Part shown: positions 41,295-50,614 of the stretch, one piece after another
Numbering within the stretch: position 1 is the first letter of the stretch
How the letters are laid out: every line of letters starts with the position of its first letter
Assembly (NCBI GenBank): GCA_934757255.1
Contig: CAKVLL010000004.1
Span: forward strand, 1-64,000
Source: an uncultured Candidatus Melainabacteria bacterium
GTDB lineage: Bacteria > Cyanobacteriota > Vampirovibrionia > Gastranaerophilales > Gastranaerophilaceae
Length of the DNA: 64,000 nucleotides
Direction of reading: 5' to 3'
The notes under the pieces: generated by a model
Told to the model about the DNA's origin: nothing
The model's database searches: none
What the model saw: the letters and a program-made list of their open reading frames with translations, nothing else
Made by a program: the position numbers and the translations under genes

Positions 41295-42194
41295 CTACTC
41301 TTTTTCGGATTTGTAACCAAAATTCTTTAGAATTTTATCTTTCTTTCTCCAATCCTTTTCTACCTTCACTTCCAAGCCTAAAAAGACTTTCTTTTCAACA
41401 ATATTTTCTAATTCCAAGCGAGCATCAGTTCCGATTTTCTTAAGCAAATTGCCACCTTTTCCAATCAAAATTCCCTTTTGGCTTTTTTGTTCACAAAATA
41501 TTGTCGCATAAATTCTATCAATATCTTCTTTTTCTTCATATTTTTCAACTTTGATTGCAACTGAATGCGGAATCTCGTCCTGCGTATTCAAAAGCACTTT
41601 TTCACGAATAATTTCTTCGGCTACAGAACGCATATTTTCTTCAGTTACAACATCTTCAGGGTATAAATACTCTCCATCTGGAAGTTTTTTGAAGATATTT
41701 GAAAGAAGTGTATCTTTGTTTCTGCCGGTTTTTGCCGAAATTCTTACAACAGGAATGTTTTCTTCAAATAACATCTTGTAAGAAATTAAATTTTCTTCAA
41801 CTTTTTCGGTCTTTTTAACTTTATCTACTTTATTCATAACAAGCACTACTGGAATTTTACATTGTTTTAAAATATTTTCCACTATCCACTTGTCACCCTT
41901 TCCTGCCGGTTCTGTACCATCAACCAAAAATAAAACTAAATCCGCATCAGGAACTGCAACTTTTGCCTCATCAAGCAAAAATTCGCCAAGCTTATTTAAA
42001 GGTCTATGTACTCCAGGAGTATCAACAAAAATAATTTGTCCTCTATCTTCGGTTAAAATACCTTTGATACGTTTTCTTGTTGTTTGCGCCTTATCTGTTG
42101 TTATTACAATCTTTTGTCCTAAAATTTGGTTCAAAAGAGTTGACTTCCCCACATTAGGACGCCCTAATATTGCTACAAATCCACACTTCTTCAT
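41295..42194 (-). CDS. era: GTPase Era
   Basis: Essential GTPase that binds 16S rRNA 3' end and helps 30S assembly. The 299-residue protein shows G1 GRPNVGKS near residue 10, G3 VDTPGVH, G4 NKVD and G5 SAKTG, and a C-terminal KH domain with GKGGNLLKKIGTDAR. I use the ATG at 42192-42194 (MKKCGFVAILGRPNVGKST). A longer frame of 66 extra codons is hydrophobic, unlike any Era. A TATACT box lies 8 bases upstream with no Shine-Dalgarno, so the message is probably leaderless or nearly so. Confidence 0.95.
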   Translation of the reverse strand: MKKCGFVAILGRPNVGKSTLLNQILGQKIVITTDKAQTTRKRIKGILTEDRGQIIFVDTPGVHRPLNKLGEFLLDEAKVAVPDADLVLFLVDGTEPAGKGDKWIVENILKQCKIPVVLVMNKVDKVKKTEKVEENLISYKMLFEENIPVVRISAKTGRNKDTLLSNIFKKLPDGEYLYPEDVVTEENMRSVAEEIIREKVLLNTQDEIPHSVAIKVEKYEEKEDIDRIYATIFCEQKSQKGILIGKGGNLLKKIGTDARLELENIVEKKVFLGLEVKVEKDWRKKDKILKNFGYKSEKE

Positions 42195-42486
42195 ACCACT
42201 TAAGTATATCAAAAACATAATAAGACATGTAAAATGTAAAGTTTTGTAACAATTTAGTAAGTTTAAAAACAAATAAAAACCGAGCGAAAAGAGTATAACT
42301 TTAAATAAATATGTACTTAAAAGAGAAAAAAATATCTTATTGGCAAAAAAATTTTTACAGAAAAATAAAAAAATCTTTACATCGCGAAACATTTTGATTC
42401 ATTTTTAAAGTTTTATGTTACATTATAAAAAGGAAATCCGTTATGGGGAATTAAGTTAGACTATCACAGATTATTATAGGAGAAAT
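42195..42486. other. Divergent intergenic region, era / wHTH gene
   Basis: AT-rich, about 290 bases, no gene seen. It contains the era promoter (TATACT at 42203-42208, minus) and leads to the TAGGAG site of the plus-strand gene. A short dyad-like TGTTACATTATAA at 42417 could be part of the plus promoter. Confidence 0.5.
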
Positions 42487-43107
42487 TTGATGCCTAATTA
42501 TTTGACTAAGGAAGAGATAAGACAGTGGAGAGGTTCTTTGGAAAAAATTACGCTGGAAGAATTTGCAGCTAGATTAGGAAAAGAGGTAGAAGAGAGTAAG
42601 CCGACTAATGACGTTGTAGATATAGTTATGTCTAAAGGCACATCTTCTAGCAATACTACTAAAAAAAGTAATAATAATGAAAGCTTTTCAAAAATTGCAG
42701 AACGCGCTTTTGAAAGAGAAAGACAAATTTCACATACACCATTTTCAGTAAGAAAAAGAGAACTGAAGATCCAAAAAGAAGAAACAGTTGTACAACCTGA
42801 ACCTAAAAAGAAAGATGTTAAACCGGTTGCAAAGAAAGTTGAAACGGTTCTTGAAAAAGTTGAAGAAGTAACAACTTCTAAAAAAGATGTTCAAATTATA
42901 CTAAAAAAATCTTTAACAGATAGAGAACAAATGGTTTTTGAATATTTACTTAACAATGTTGGTAAAACTGTTTTTGCAAAAGATTTGGCTACGCTATTAG
43001 ATTTACCTAGAGATTATGTATATAAATATATAAAAAATTTAAGAGCAAAAATTGAAGGCGACAAGCTTATAAATGTTCCTTCTGGCGGTTTTATGTTAAC
43101 AGAATAA
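42487..43107 (+). CDS. DNA-binding winged-helix protein, 206 aa
   Basis: The N-terminal ~60 residues are compact (TKEEIRQWRGSLEKITLEEF). The middle (about 60-140) is a polar, Lys/Glu/Thr-rich disordered linker. The C-terminal ~65 residues form an OmpR/PhoB-like winged helix (LTDREQMVFEYLLNNVGKTV, AKDLATLLDLPRDYVYKYIK, GGFML). It lacks a receiver domain, so it is not a standard response regulator. The start has a TAGGAG site. The DUF262-like gene starts 17 bases after it, so they are probably one operon and this may be its regulator or partner. Confidence 0.78.
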   Translation: MMPNYLTKEEIRQWRGSLEKITLEEFAARLGKEVEESKPTNDVVDIVMSKGTSSSNTTKKSNNNESFSKIAERAFERERQISHTPFSVRKRELKIQKEETVVQPEPKKKDVKPVAKKVETVLEKVEEVTTSKKDVQIILKKSLTDREQMVFEYLLNNVGKTVFAKDLATLLDLPRDYVYKYIKNLRAKIEGDKLINVPSGGFMLTE

Positions 43108-43123
43108 TTTATCGACTAAAAGA

Positions 43124-44215
43124 ATGAAAGTTGTTAATTTACTTGAATTTATTAATAATACACACAGTTTGAACACTTTAAATTATGCAAAGTGTTCAAA
43201 TAATCTTGTCAACTTTTTAGACTTAATGACTGAAGATGAACAATTTACACAAAGAATTGATTTAGGAATCATCTATGTTGAACAGAAAAGTATTGACCAA
43301 TACACAATAGTTGATGGATTAAATAGAATACTTTCGCTATCCTTGTTGTTACATGCGGTTTGCGAATGCTACAAAAAAACAACAGCCCAAAATGAAAAAG
43401 CTATTAGGACAATAAGAAAAAAATATTTGATAAGTGGAGGAAAATCAAAATTACGTTTGAATGACAAAGAAAACGAGATTTTCAACAAAATTATCAATGG
43501 AGAACGTTTGTCCGGTCATGAGAAAGCAACTCCAATGTTCAAGTTGTTGCATAATTTTTGGACACAAATAAAAGAAGAAAAGCTTCAAGCCGCAAAAATT
43601 TTTACAATGCTAAAAAAAATCGAAGTAGTTTTAGTTGAAACCGACAATGTTTCGAAGAGAAATCTTTATTACAAACTAAACTCCGGAAGAAAATTAAATC
43701 AACTTGCTTTTATAGAAGATTTTCTTAAAGAAAATGGAGTTGAAAATATTTGGACAGAAATTCGTAACAAGTATTTTCCTCAAGATGATGATTTAGTATC
43801 ATTTTTGAAAGATTTTTTTGTGACAAAATTCAATTACAAAAAATTCAAACAAGAACGCTTGTATGAATCATTTGTGAATTACTTTGAGACTATGATGCAA
43901 TATATGCCGGAAGATGTTTTGATGCAAAAGATGAAACATTCTGCAGCACTGTATTACAACATAATTAATGTAAATGTTCAAAATGATGATATTAAACAAG
44001 CACTTATAAGAATTAAAATGCATTCAGGTGAAGATACATACGCATATATTCTAAATATTTACGAAGATTTTTATGATAATAATATCTCTGAAACAACTTT
44101 TATTGAAATATTAAACACAATCGACGAATACCTAAAAAATAGACTAGAATCAGGCAAAAATATTGAATTCAATGAATTGATACAATATCTGAATGCGTTT
44201 ATTACTTGTAAATAA
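43124..44215 (+). CDS. DUF262-like (GmrS-type ParB-fold) protein without an HNH domain
   Basis: The 363-residue protein resembles the N-terminal part of GmrSD/DUF262 proteins. YTIVDGLNRILSLSLLLHAV (residues 60-79) corresponds to the nucleotide-binding DGQQR loop, with Leu-Asn in place of Gln-Gln. LYYKLNSGRKLNQL (181-194) matches the later F-x-x-LNSxG-x-x-L motif. It has no HNH or DUF1524 nuclease domain, and the C-terminal ~150 residues are helical. Full-length GmrSD enzymes restrict modified phage DNA; this stand-alone module could regulate or hydrolyse NTP. Family placement is by motif only. Confidence 0.68.
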   Translation: MKVVNLLEFINNTHSLNTLNYAKCSNNLVNFLDLMTEDEQFTQRIDLGIIYVEQKSIDQYTIVDGLNRILSLSLLLHAVCECYKKTTAQNEKAIRTIRKKYLISGGKSKLRLNDKENEIFNKIINGERLSGHEKATPMFKLLHNFWTQIKEEKLQAAKIFTMLKKIEVVLVETDNVSKRNLYYKLNSGRKLNQLAFIEDFLKENGVENIWTEIRNKYFPQDDDLVSFLKDFFVTKFNYKKFKQERLYESFVNYFETMMQYMPEDVLMQKMKHSAALYYNIINVNVQNDDIKQALIRIKMHSGEDTYAYILNIYEDFYDNNISETTFIEILNTIDEYLKNRLESGKNIEFNELIQYLNAFITCK

Positions 44216-44446
44216 GTTTTTTATTAATTACTATAAATTCAATATTGAACGTATTTTATTGAAATTATATCATCAACTTGTTATACATTTTATTTTTCTT
44301 TGTTCAACAGAATTATCAACTTCAACTTTTAATTTTAACATTTTTTAATATTATTAATTTTTGTAAAATGATAATGAAAAATAGGCAAATTTAAAGCTTT
44401 TGACGTTTTATAGATAACGTAGTGTAGTAAATAAGAAAGGCTTATT

Positions 44447-45805
44447 ATGAACGTAAATGGTATAAATTACAATAATTATGATGGTAATAATTATCGTGCA
44501 AAGAATATACACAATAAGGTTGCAGACAATAACGTATTAAAGATTTCCTATCCACAAAATAATTCATCTGTTAATTTTAAAGGATTTAATATTTTTAAGA
44601 AGATTTTTAGACCAAAACCAAGTATTAACACTGAAAAAGTTATAAATGATATAACTGAAAAATTGCAGACCAAAGTTCAAATTCCCCAAATGGACTTACA
44701 AAATCCATCTACACTAATTGCTATGTTTGGTGGCTCATTGGGTGTAATGGTTGCCATGCAAGATACGGATAAAGCACAGACTACGGTAAAAAAGGCAATA
44801 GAAGCAAGAAATGAAATAATAAAAAATTATAATGATAAAAACAAACCAAGCATTGAAGAATTAATTATTTCATTACCAAAAAGTGAAAAAATTAAACTTC
44901 CTAATAGTGAAATAGTTCTGGCAAGTGATTATATTAAAAACAATTCAGGAGAATTTATAAAGAAACAAGATAGAGATTACACAATTTTATGTTTAGATGA
45001 AAATGCAGATTTTGATTTAGTCAAGCATTTTATTCCTGATGTTACTGTCGATGAAATGAACGGCGAATTTCAAACGCGTGGATATTATCCTGTAACAATA
45101 AAAAATAATAAATTCTTGAAATTGTCAAAAGATGATAATGAAAAAACTATTGTTATCTCAGTATTAAAAAAATGCCCTGACGGGGATTATTACACAAAAT
45201 CATCAGACGGCAAATTACAAAAGATCAATTGTCAAAAACTTCGTCCGGGTGATGAAATTAAAGTAGCGGATGAAATTCCAGTAAGATTTGCAGTTTTGCC
45301 AAAAGGTACAGTTATTATAAATGAAAACAATGAAAGAACATTAAAAAATTCTAAAATATTAATCTATAATTATAACAATGATTACCAAATTAGGGACATT
45401 GATGAATTTGTAGAAAATTCTTCCTTAGATTTTACAAATGATAAATCTAAAAATCTTTTTGAACAAATAAAAGATAATCGAGCAAAAGAAATTGAGAATA
45501 TTGTGGCAGAAGAAGAAAATAAACCTATAAGATTTACTTTCAGAGAATATTATAACGACCCATCAGCGGTTGGAGAATACAGGGAAATGCCTCAAGAAAG
45601 AAAAGAAAAAATAATGAAAGCATATAATACAGCGCTAGAGGAAAATCCTGCATTAAAAAAATATAAAGATGTTGATATTGTATTCTCAAATTGGTATAAA
45701 TTGAATATTAAACTGAGTGGTACCGGAAAAGAAATAGAAGTGGACGATTTAGACAATTACATTAAAGATGGAGAAGTACACTTAAATTTGCAAGATATCA
45801 AATAA
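44447..45805 (+). CDS. Hypothetical protein with an NFKG N-terminal motif, 452 aa
   Basis: Function not recognised. It begins MNVNGINYNNYDG, an Asn/Tyr-rich stretch, then VNFKG at residues 42-46 and FNIFKK. A short Gly-rich hydrophobic helix lies near residue 90 (LIAMFGGSLGVMVAMQ). The rest is mixed alpha/beta with a strand-rich part (about 230-330) and an acidic helical C-terminus. It has no signal peptide. The start follows AAAGG. It is separated from the DUF262-like gene by ~230 AT-rich bases, so it is not necessarily in that operon. Shares its N-terminal layout with the FtsH-like protein. Confidence 0.72.
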   Translation: MNVNGINYNNYDGNNYRAKNIHNKVADNNVLKISYPQNNSSVNFKGFNIFKKIFRPKPSINTEKVINDITEKLQTKVQIPQMDLQNPSTLIAMFGGSLGVMVAMQDTDKAQTTVKKAIEARNEIIKNYNDKNKPSIEELIISLPKSEKIKLPNSEIVLASDYIKNNSGEFIKKQDRDYTILCLDENADFDLVKHFIPDVTVDEMNGEFQTRGYYPVTIKNNKFLKLSKDDNEKTIVISVLKKCPDGDYYTKSSDGKLQKINCQKLRPGDEIKVADEIPVRFAVLPKGTVIINENNERTLKNSKILIYNYNNDYQIRDIDEFVENSSLDFTNDKSKNLFEQIKDNRAKEIENIVAEEENKPIRFTFREYYNDPSAVGEYREMPQERKEKIMKAYNTALEENPALKKYKDVDIVFSNWYKLNIKLSGTGKEIEVDDLDNYIKDGEVHLNLQDIK

Positions 45806-45878
45806 GATTTATCAAATTTTAAAAACAAGTAGTATTGTTATGGTACAATTTTTGCACTATTAATTTAGACTGTGGTTT

Positions 45879-45972
45879 GCTTTGTCACTCTCGTTCCTTG
45901 CAATGACTTGGCGTAAGACTACCGGTTGGGCGTCATTGTGAGGTGCGATTAGCACCGAAACAATCCAGCCTT
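45879..45972. repeat. GTCATTG-type interspersed repeat
   Basis: Contains TTGTCACTCTCGTTCC...TGCAATGAC and GTCATTGTGAGG...AACAATCC as imperfect inverted halves. A relative with GTCATTGCGAGCC and TGGCAATCTA is at 53148-53181. This style of small repeat is widespread in bacteria. Confidence 0.65.
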
Positions 45973-46046
45973 TTAATAACTATTTTTATTGTATTAAATA
46001 ATTATTATGGATAATAATGCTATCCATGGAGGTTGTTTGCATTATC

Positions 46047-47495
46047 TTATTTTTTCTTACCCTTACTCTTCACTTTAGTATTCTTATTTAATTCAACTTC
46101 GCCATTCGCAATATTTTTACCAATAACTTTTTCTAAAGTTGCGCGAGCGGTATTATATTCATACATAGTTTGATAATACGTCAATTGTGCGTTTTGGTAC
46201 TGAACTTGTGCTTCTTTAAGTTCAACAGGATTACCAACACCAACTTTATATCTGCCATAAGATAGTTCATAATTTTCTTTTGCCTGTTTCATTCCCAAAA
46301 ACGCCACAGGAATTTTGTTTTTCTTTTCTTTCAAAGAAAAATACGATTCTTGAACTTCATAGTAAATATTGTTCTTAGTATTAATCGCATTAGCTTGTTC
46401 TTTTGAATGTAAAGCTTTTGCTTCTTTAATTTCATTTTTAATCAACATTCCATTAATAGTCGGAAAATTCAAATATCCGCCGAAATTATAACCATAGTTA
46501 GAAGCTGGTGTTCTACCACCGACTTGGAATTGTCCTTCAACACTCAATTGTGGAAAATATGATTTTTTAACCAATTTAACGTTTTGTCGAGCTTCTTCTA
46601 CCTTAACTTCCGCCAATTGAAATTCAGGACGCGATTCTTGTGCAATCTTGATTGCAGATTCCAAAGTTACATCACAAGGTTCGTATCTTAAACACTCATT
46701 AATTTTATATTTGTTAAAATACGGTAACCCCATCGCATTATTTAATTTTGCCATAGCAATATCAACAGCATTTTCAGCCTGAATTAATGTCAATTTAGCG
46801 TTTGATAAATTAACTTCCGCTATCGTTACATCAACCTTTGGTTTTGTACCGACAGTATAAAACGCTTTTGCTTGGTCGTAAAACGCAGAATATTTAGCAA
46901 CCATATCCTCCGCAACCTTCTTGGCTTCAATCGCGTATTGAAGGCTGTAATAAGACTTTTTAACTTCACAAATCACATCATTTACAGTACCTGTCAAAGT
47001 GATTTTGTAGCCTTGATTATCTAACTTTCTGATAGTAACTTGGTTTTGAGTTACACCAAAGTCATAAAGCATTTGAGAAGCACTGATTTGCCCCAATACA
47101 AAGTAGTTGAACACCAAGTTTTGTCTGAATACATCTGACAATTGAAGTTGTCTGATTCTGGTGTATCCTGTTTGCCAACCGAATTGTGGAAAATAAGACG
47201 CCCATGCCTGCCTTATTCTATAATCAGACGCGAACACATCCTGCATAGCCGCTTGTATTCGAGGATTATTACCTAAAGCAAACTTCAAACATTCTTCAAG
47301 CGAAATATCAATCGTATTCTCAACTCCGCCTTTTATAACAGCGACTTCATCAGCTTTTGGCTCAACATCTTTACTGTCAGGATATTCCTCTTGTTTAATT
47401 TTATTACCCAAATCATCTTTGTGCCAAAAAGCAGCATAAGAAGGTACCTGAGCTAAAAATTGAACAATTAAAAATGTAGCAATTAATTTTTTCAT
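46047..47495 (-). CDS. TolC-family outer membrane efflux protein
   Basis: Outer membrane channel of the tripartite pump encoded just upstream. The 482-residue precursor has a signal peptide (MKKLIATFLIVQFLAQVPSYA) and two repeated OEP halves with the long helices typical of the family (LEECLKFALGNNPRIQAAMQ; AIKIAQESRPEFQLAEVKVE). A GNPVELKEAQVQYQNAQLTYYQ stretch near the end matches the last hairpin helix. The Lys-rich tail is a short periplasmic extension. It overlaps the RND gene by four bases (ATGA). Confidence 0.93.
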   Translation of the reverse strand: MKKLIATFLIVQFLAQVPSYAAFWHKDDLGNKIKQEEYPDSKDVEPKADEVAVIKGGVENTIDISLEECLKFALGNNPRIQAAMQDVFASDYRIRQAWASYFPQFGWQTGYTRIRQLQLSDVFRQNLVFNYFVLGQISASQMLYDFGVTQNQVTIRKLDNQGYKITLTGTVNDVICEVKKSYYSLQYAIEAKKVAEDMVAKYSAFYDQAKAFYTVGTKPKVDVTIAEVNLSNAKLTLIQAENAVDIAMAKLNNAMGLPYFNKYKINECLRYEPCDVTLESAIKIAQESRPEFQLAEVKVEEARQNVKLVKKSYFPQLSVEGQFQVGGRTPASNYGYNFGGYLNFPTINGMLIKNEIKEAKALHSKEQANAINTKNNIYYEVQESYFSLKEKKNKIPVAFLGMKQAKENYELSYGRYKVGVGNPVELKEAQVQYQNAQLTYYQTMYEYNTARATLEKVIGKNIANGEVELNKNTKVKSKGKKK

Positions 47496-50400
47496 TTTGC
47501 TCTACCTTCCTTCTTTGCTTGCAAATAAGCGGCTGATTTTTCTTTCATTACATTAATCATAACAAAAAATGCCGGAACTAATATACTACCCAAGAAGGCA
47601 ACAGCCATCATGCCACCAAATACGGAAACCCCGATAGAGTGACGGCTGCCTGCACCTGCGCCTTTTGCAAACACAAGAGGCAATAAACCTAAGATGAACG
47701 CAATATTTGTCATCATAACCGCTCTGAAACGAAGTTTTGCAGCTTGCATCGCAGCTTCAATATAATTTAATCCATCCTTCTCCATCGCATCTTTTGCAAA
47801 CTCTACAATCAAGATTGCCTGCTTTGTACTCAAACCGATTAACATAACCAAACCAACCTGAGCGTAAATATCAAGCGATAGACCTGATATATATTGGAAG
47901 AACAATGCGCCTAAAAGAGCAACCGGCGAAATTAAAAGTACGGCAATCGGTAATGTCCAGCTTTCGTATAACGCTACAAGGAACAAATAAACGAAAGTTA
48001 AAGCCATTGCCAAAATTGGTCCGATTTGACCTGCGGATTTTTGTTCTTGTAAAGAAGTACCTGACCAAGCATAGTCCATATCTTTAGGTAAAACTTTATC
48101 AGAAATTTCTGACATAGCTTTCATAGCGTCACCTGAACTTACACCGCTTGCAGGGTTCCCGTTAATAGTTATTGCAGGATACATGTTAAAACGAGAGAGC
48201 ATATAAGGTCCAACGATGTTTTCTGTTGTTATTACAGAAGATATCGGAAGCATTTTACCCGAATTGTTTTTAACATAAATCTTGCTTATATCACCCAATG
48301 TAGCACGATATGGCGCATCAGCCTGCATGTATACACGATAAACTCTACCAAACTTGTTAAAGTCGTTTACATAAGTTGCACCGAATTGAGCCGCTAAAGT
48401 GCTATATATTTCAGTTATTGAAACTCCTTGAGCTAAAGCTTTTTCTTCATTAATTTTTACTACAACTTGCGGTAGCGAAGAAGTAAATGACGTATATAAG
48501 CTGGAGAAAGCAGAATCCTGTCTTGCAACTTGTAATAAATTTTGAACCTCTGCAAACAATTCGTCTGCGGTTCTATCACCCTTATCTAAAAGTTGATATT
48601 CAAAACCGCCATACATACCCATGCCGGAAATTGCAGGTGGTTGTGATACAAACGAAGTTGCTTCCGGATATTTACCGATAATTTTATTTGCTTGTGAAGT
48701 TATACTGCTTACGGATAACTTTGAAGATTTTCTCTTAGACCATGGTTCTAATTTCAAAATCATAAATGCCGAATTTTCGCCCTTCATACCGTTAATTTGC
48801 ATTATTGAAGCAATCCCAGGTATATTTGCAAACTCTTTGCTCATTTTATCAACAACGTTAGCCGTTCTTGTCAACGTTGCACCATCTTGTAATTGAACCA
48901 TTACGAACAAAGCGCCTCTGTCTTCATCCGGCAAAAATCCTGTCGGAGTCAACTTAAACATGATAAAGATTGCAAAAATAACACTAATAAGAACTCTTAA
49001 AGTCTTTTTTGGTGAAGCAACAAAATAATGTACGGTTTCTAAATATTTGGTTCTAACTCCGTTAAACCAATCCTCAAATTTTTGAATAAATTCAAAGTCT
49101 GTTTTTTCTTCACCTGATTTTAGAATCAGTGAACAAAGAGCAGGAGAAAGAGTTAAAGCAACGACGGTCGATAAACCGATTGAAGTTGCAATACAAACCG
49201 CAAACTGTCTGTACATTTGTCCTGTAATACCACTCATAAAGGATACGGGAACGAATACCGCCATTAATACAAGAGAAGTTGCTACAACAGCACCAAAAAC
49301 TTCTTGCATGGTAATTTCTGTTGCGTCTTTCGGCGATTTACCTTCTTGAATATGTCTTTGGGTGTTTTCTAATACTACAATAGCATCATCAACAACCAAA
49401 CCTACCGCAAGTACCAAGCCAAACAAGATTAACAAATTGATTGAGAATCCCATTAATGCCATAAATATAAACACACCAATCAATGAAACAGGAATTGCAC
49501 AGAATGGAATAAATGCAGCACGCGCAGTTCCCAAGAACAAATACGTTACTGCACTTACCAGAGCAATCGCAAGTATAATTGCGCTAACTACCTCATGAAT
49601 AGATTCTCTTACGAATTCTGTTGTATCATATTGAGTTGCATACTCCATGTCACTTGGGAATTTTTTACTCAAAGTTTTCATTTTTTTCTGAATTTGATTT
49701 ACCAAGTCAATTGTATTAGCTTCCGGTAACTGCGAAATAGCAATAACCGCAATATCACTACCATCCGCGGATACAGCTGATGCATAGTTTTCAGCACCCA
49801 ATTCTACACGCGCAACATCTTTAAGTTTTACGTTTGAACCATCTCGATTTGATTTAACAACAATGTTTTCAAACTCTTCAACATCCTTCAATCTTCCTTT
49901 TGTCCTTAATGTAAATTTCATCATTTGAGGACTTTCCATAGGTTCAACACCAATATTTCCCGCAGGAGACTGTGTGTTTTGAGAGGTTATCGCACTATTA
50001 ATTTCGCTTGCAGAAACACCTAAACTAGCCATTTTGTCAGGTTTCAGCCAAACTCGCATTGAATAATCGCCTGCTCCGAAAACTTGAACCTGACCGCAGC
50101 CTTTAGTACGAGCAAGTTCGTCTTTTAAATATAAAGTCGCGTAATTGGCTAAAAATAATGAATTATACGTACCGTTTGGAGAAGAAAGTGCTAAGTATAA
50201 ACATCCTGCACCACCCGTAGATTTTTTAACAGTCAAACCATACCGCTTAACTTCTTCCGGCAATCTCGGCTGAACCAATTGTAATTGGTTCTGAACGTTA
50301 ACCAGAGCCATGTCAGGGTCTGCACCGACATCAAAATACAAAGTCAATTGGTAAGAACCGTTCTTTGATTCTGAAGACATATAAAGCATGTCTTGAATAC

Positions 50401-50614
50401 CGTTCAGTTGTAATTCTACCGGTGCTGCAATCGTTGATGCGATTACATCAGAACTGGCACCGCTGTATGTAGCGTTTACAATAACCTGCGGTGGCGTAAT
50501 TGAAGGATACTCCTCCAAAGGTAGAGTTGTTAGAGATATCAAACCCGCTAAAATAATCGCTAATGAGATTACAATAGACAGTTTTGGTCGTTTTATAAAT
50601 AAATTACCTGCCAT
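47492..50614 (-). CDS. RND multidrug efflux transporter (HAE1 family)
   Basis: Proton-driven inner membrane pump of the AcrB/MexB type, 1040 residues, with 12 transmembrane segments in two halves and large periplasmic loops. Visible are the N-terminal FIKRPKLSIVISLAIILAG, TM4 with the proton-relay aspartates (LVLAVGLVVDDAIVVLEN), and the second-half SLDIYAQVGLVMLIGLSTKQ. The substrate cannot be read from sequence. It overlaps the adaptor gene by one base (TAATG) and the TolC gene by four, a tight three-gene operon. Confidence 0.96.
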   Translation of the reverse strand: MAGNLFIKRPKLSIVISLAIILAGLISLTTLPLEEYPSITPPQVIVNATYSGASSDVIASTIAAPVELQLNGIQDMLYMSSESKNGSYQLTLYFDVGADPDMALVNVQNQLQLVQPRLPEEVKRYGLTVKKSTGGAGCLYLALSSPNGTYNSLFLANYATLYLKDELARTKGCGQVQVFGAGDYSMRVWLKPDKMASLGVSASEINSAITSQNTQSPAGNIGVEPMESPQMMKFTLRTKGRLKDVEEFENIVVKSNRDGSNVKLKDVARVELGAENYASAVSADGSDIAVIAISQLPEANTIDLVNQIQKKMKTLSKKFPSDMEYATQYDTTEFVRESIHEVVSAIILAIALVSAVTYLFLGTARAAFIPFCAIPVSLIGVFIFMALMGFSINLLILFGLVLAVGLVVDDAIVVLENTQRHIQEGKSPKDATEITMQEVFGAVVATSLVLMAVFVPVSFMSGITGQMYRQFAVCIATSIGLSTVVALTLSPALCSLILKSGEEKTDFEFIQKFEDWFNGVRTKYLETVHYFVASPKKTLRVLISVIFAIFIMFKLTPTGFLPDEDRGALFVMVQLQDGATLTRTANVVDKMSKEFANIPGIASIMQINGMKGENSAFMILKLEPWSKRKSSKLSVSSITSQANKIIGKYPEATSFVSQPPAISGMGMYGGFEYQLLDKGDRTADELFAEVQNLLQVARQDSAFSSLYTSFTSSLPQVVVKINEEKALAQGVSITEIYSTLAAQFGATYVNDFNKFGRVYRVYMQADAPYRATLGDISKIYVKNNSGKMLPISSVITTENIVGPYMLSRFNMYPAITINGNPASGVSSGDAMKAMSEISDKVLPKDMDYAWSGTSLQEQKSAGQIGPILAMALTFVYLFLVALYESWTLPIAVLLISPVALLGALFFQYISGLSLDIYAQVGLVMLIGLSTKQAILIVEFAKDAMEKDGLNYIEAAMQAAKLRFRAVMMTNIAFILGLLPLVFAKGAGAGSRHSIGVSVFGGMMAVAFLGSILVPAFFVMINVMKEKSAAYLQAKKEGRAK

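Noticed and set aside
42195..42392. 66-codon N-terminal extension of era
   Set aside because: Era proteins begin just before the P-loop; the extension is AT-rich intergenic DNA read as Phe/Leu.
42487..45805. A three-gene defence island including the 452-aa protein
   Set aside because: A 231-base gap separates the 452-aa gene from the DUF262-like gene, and no nuclease, methylase or phage-related domain is visible in it.
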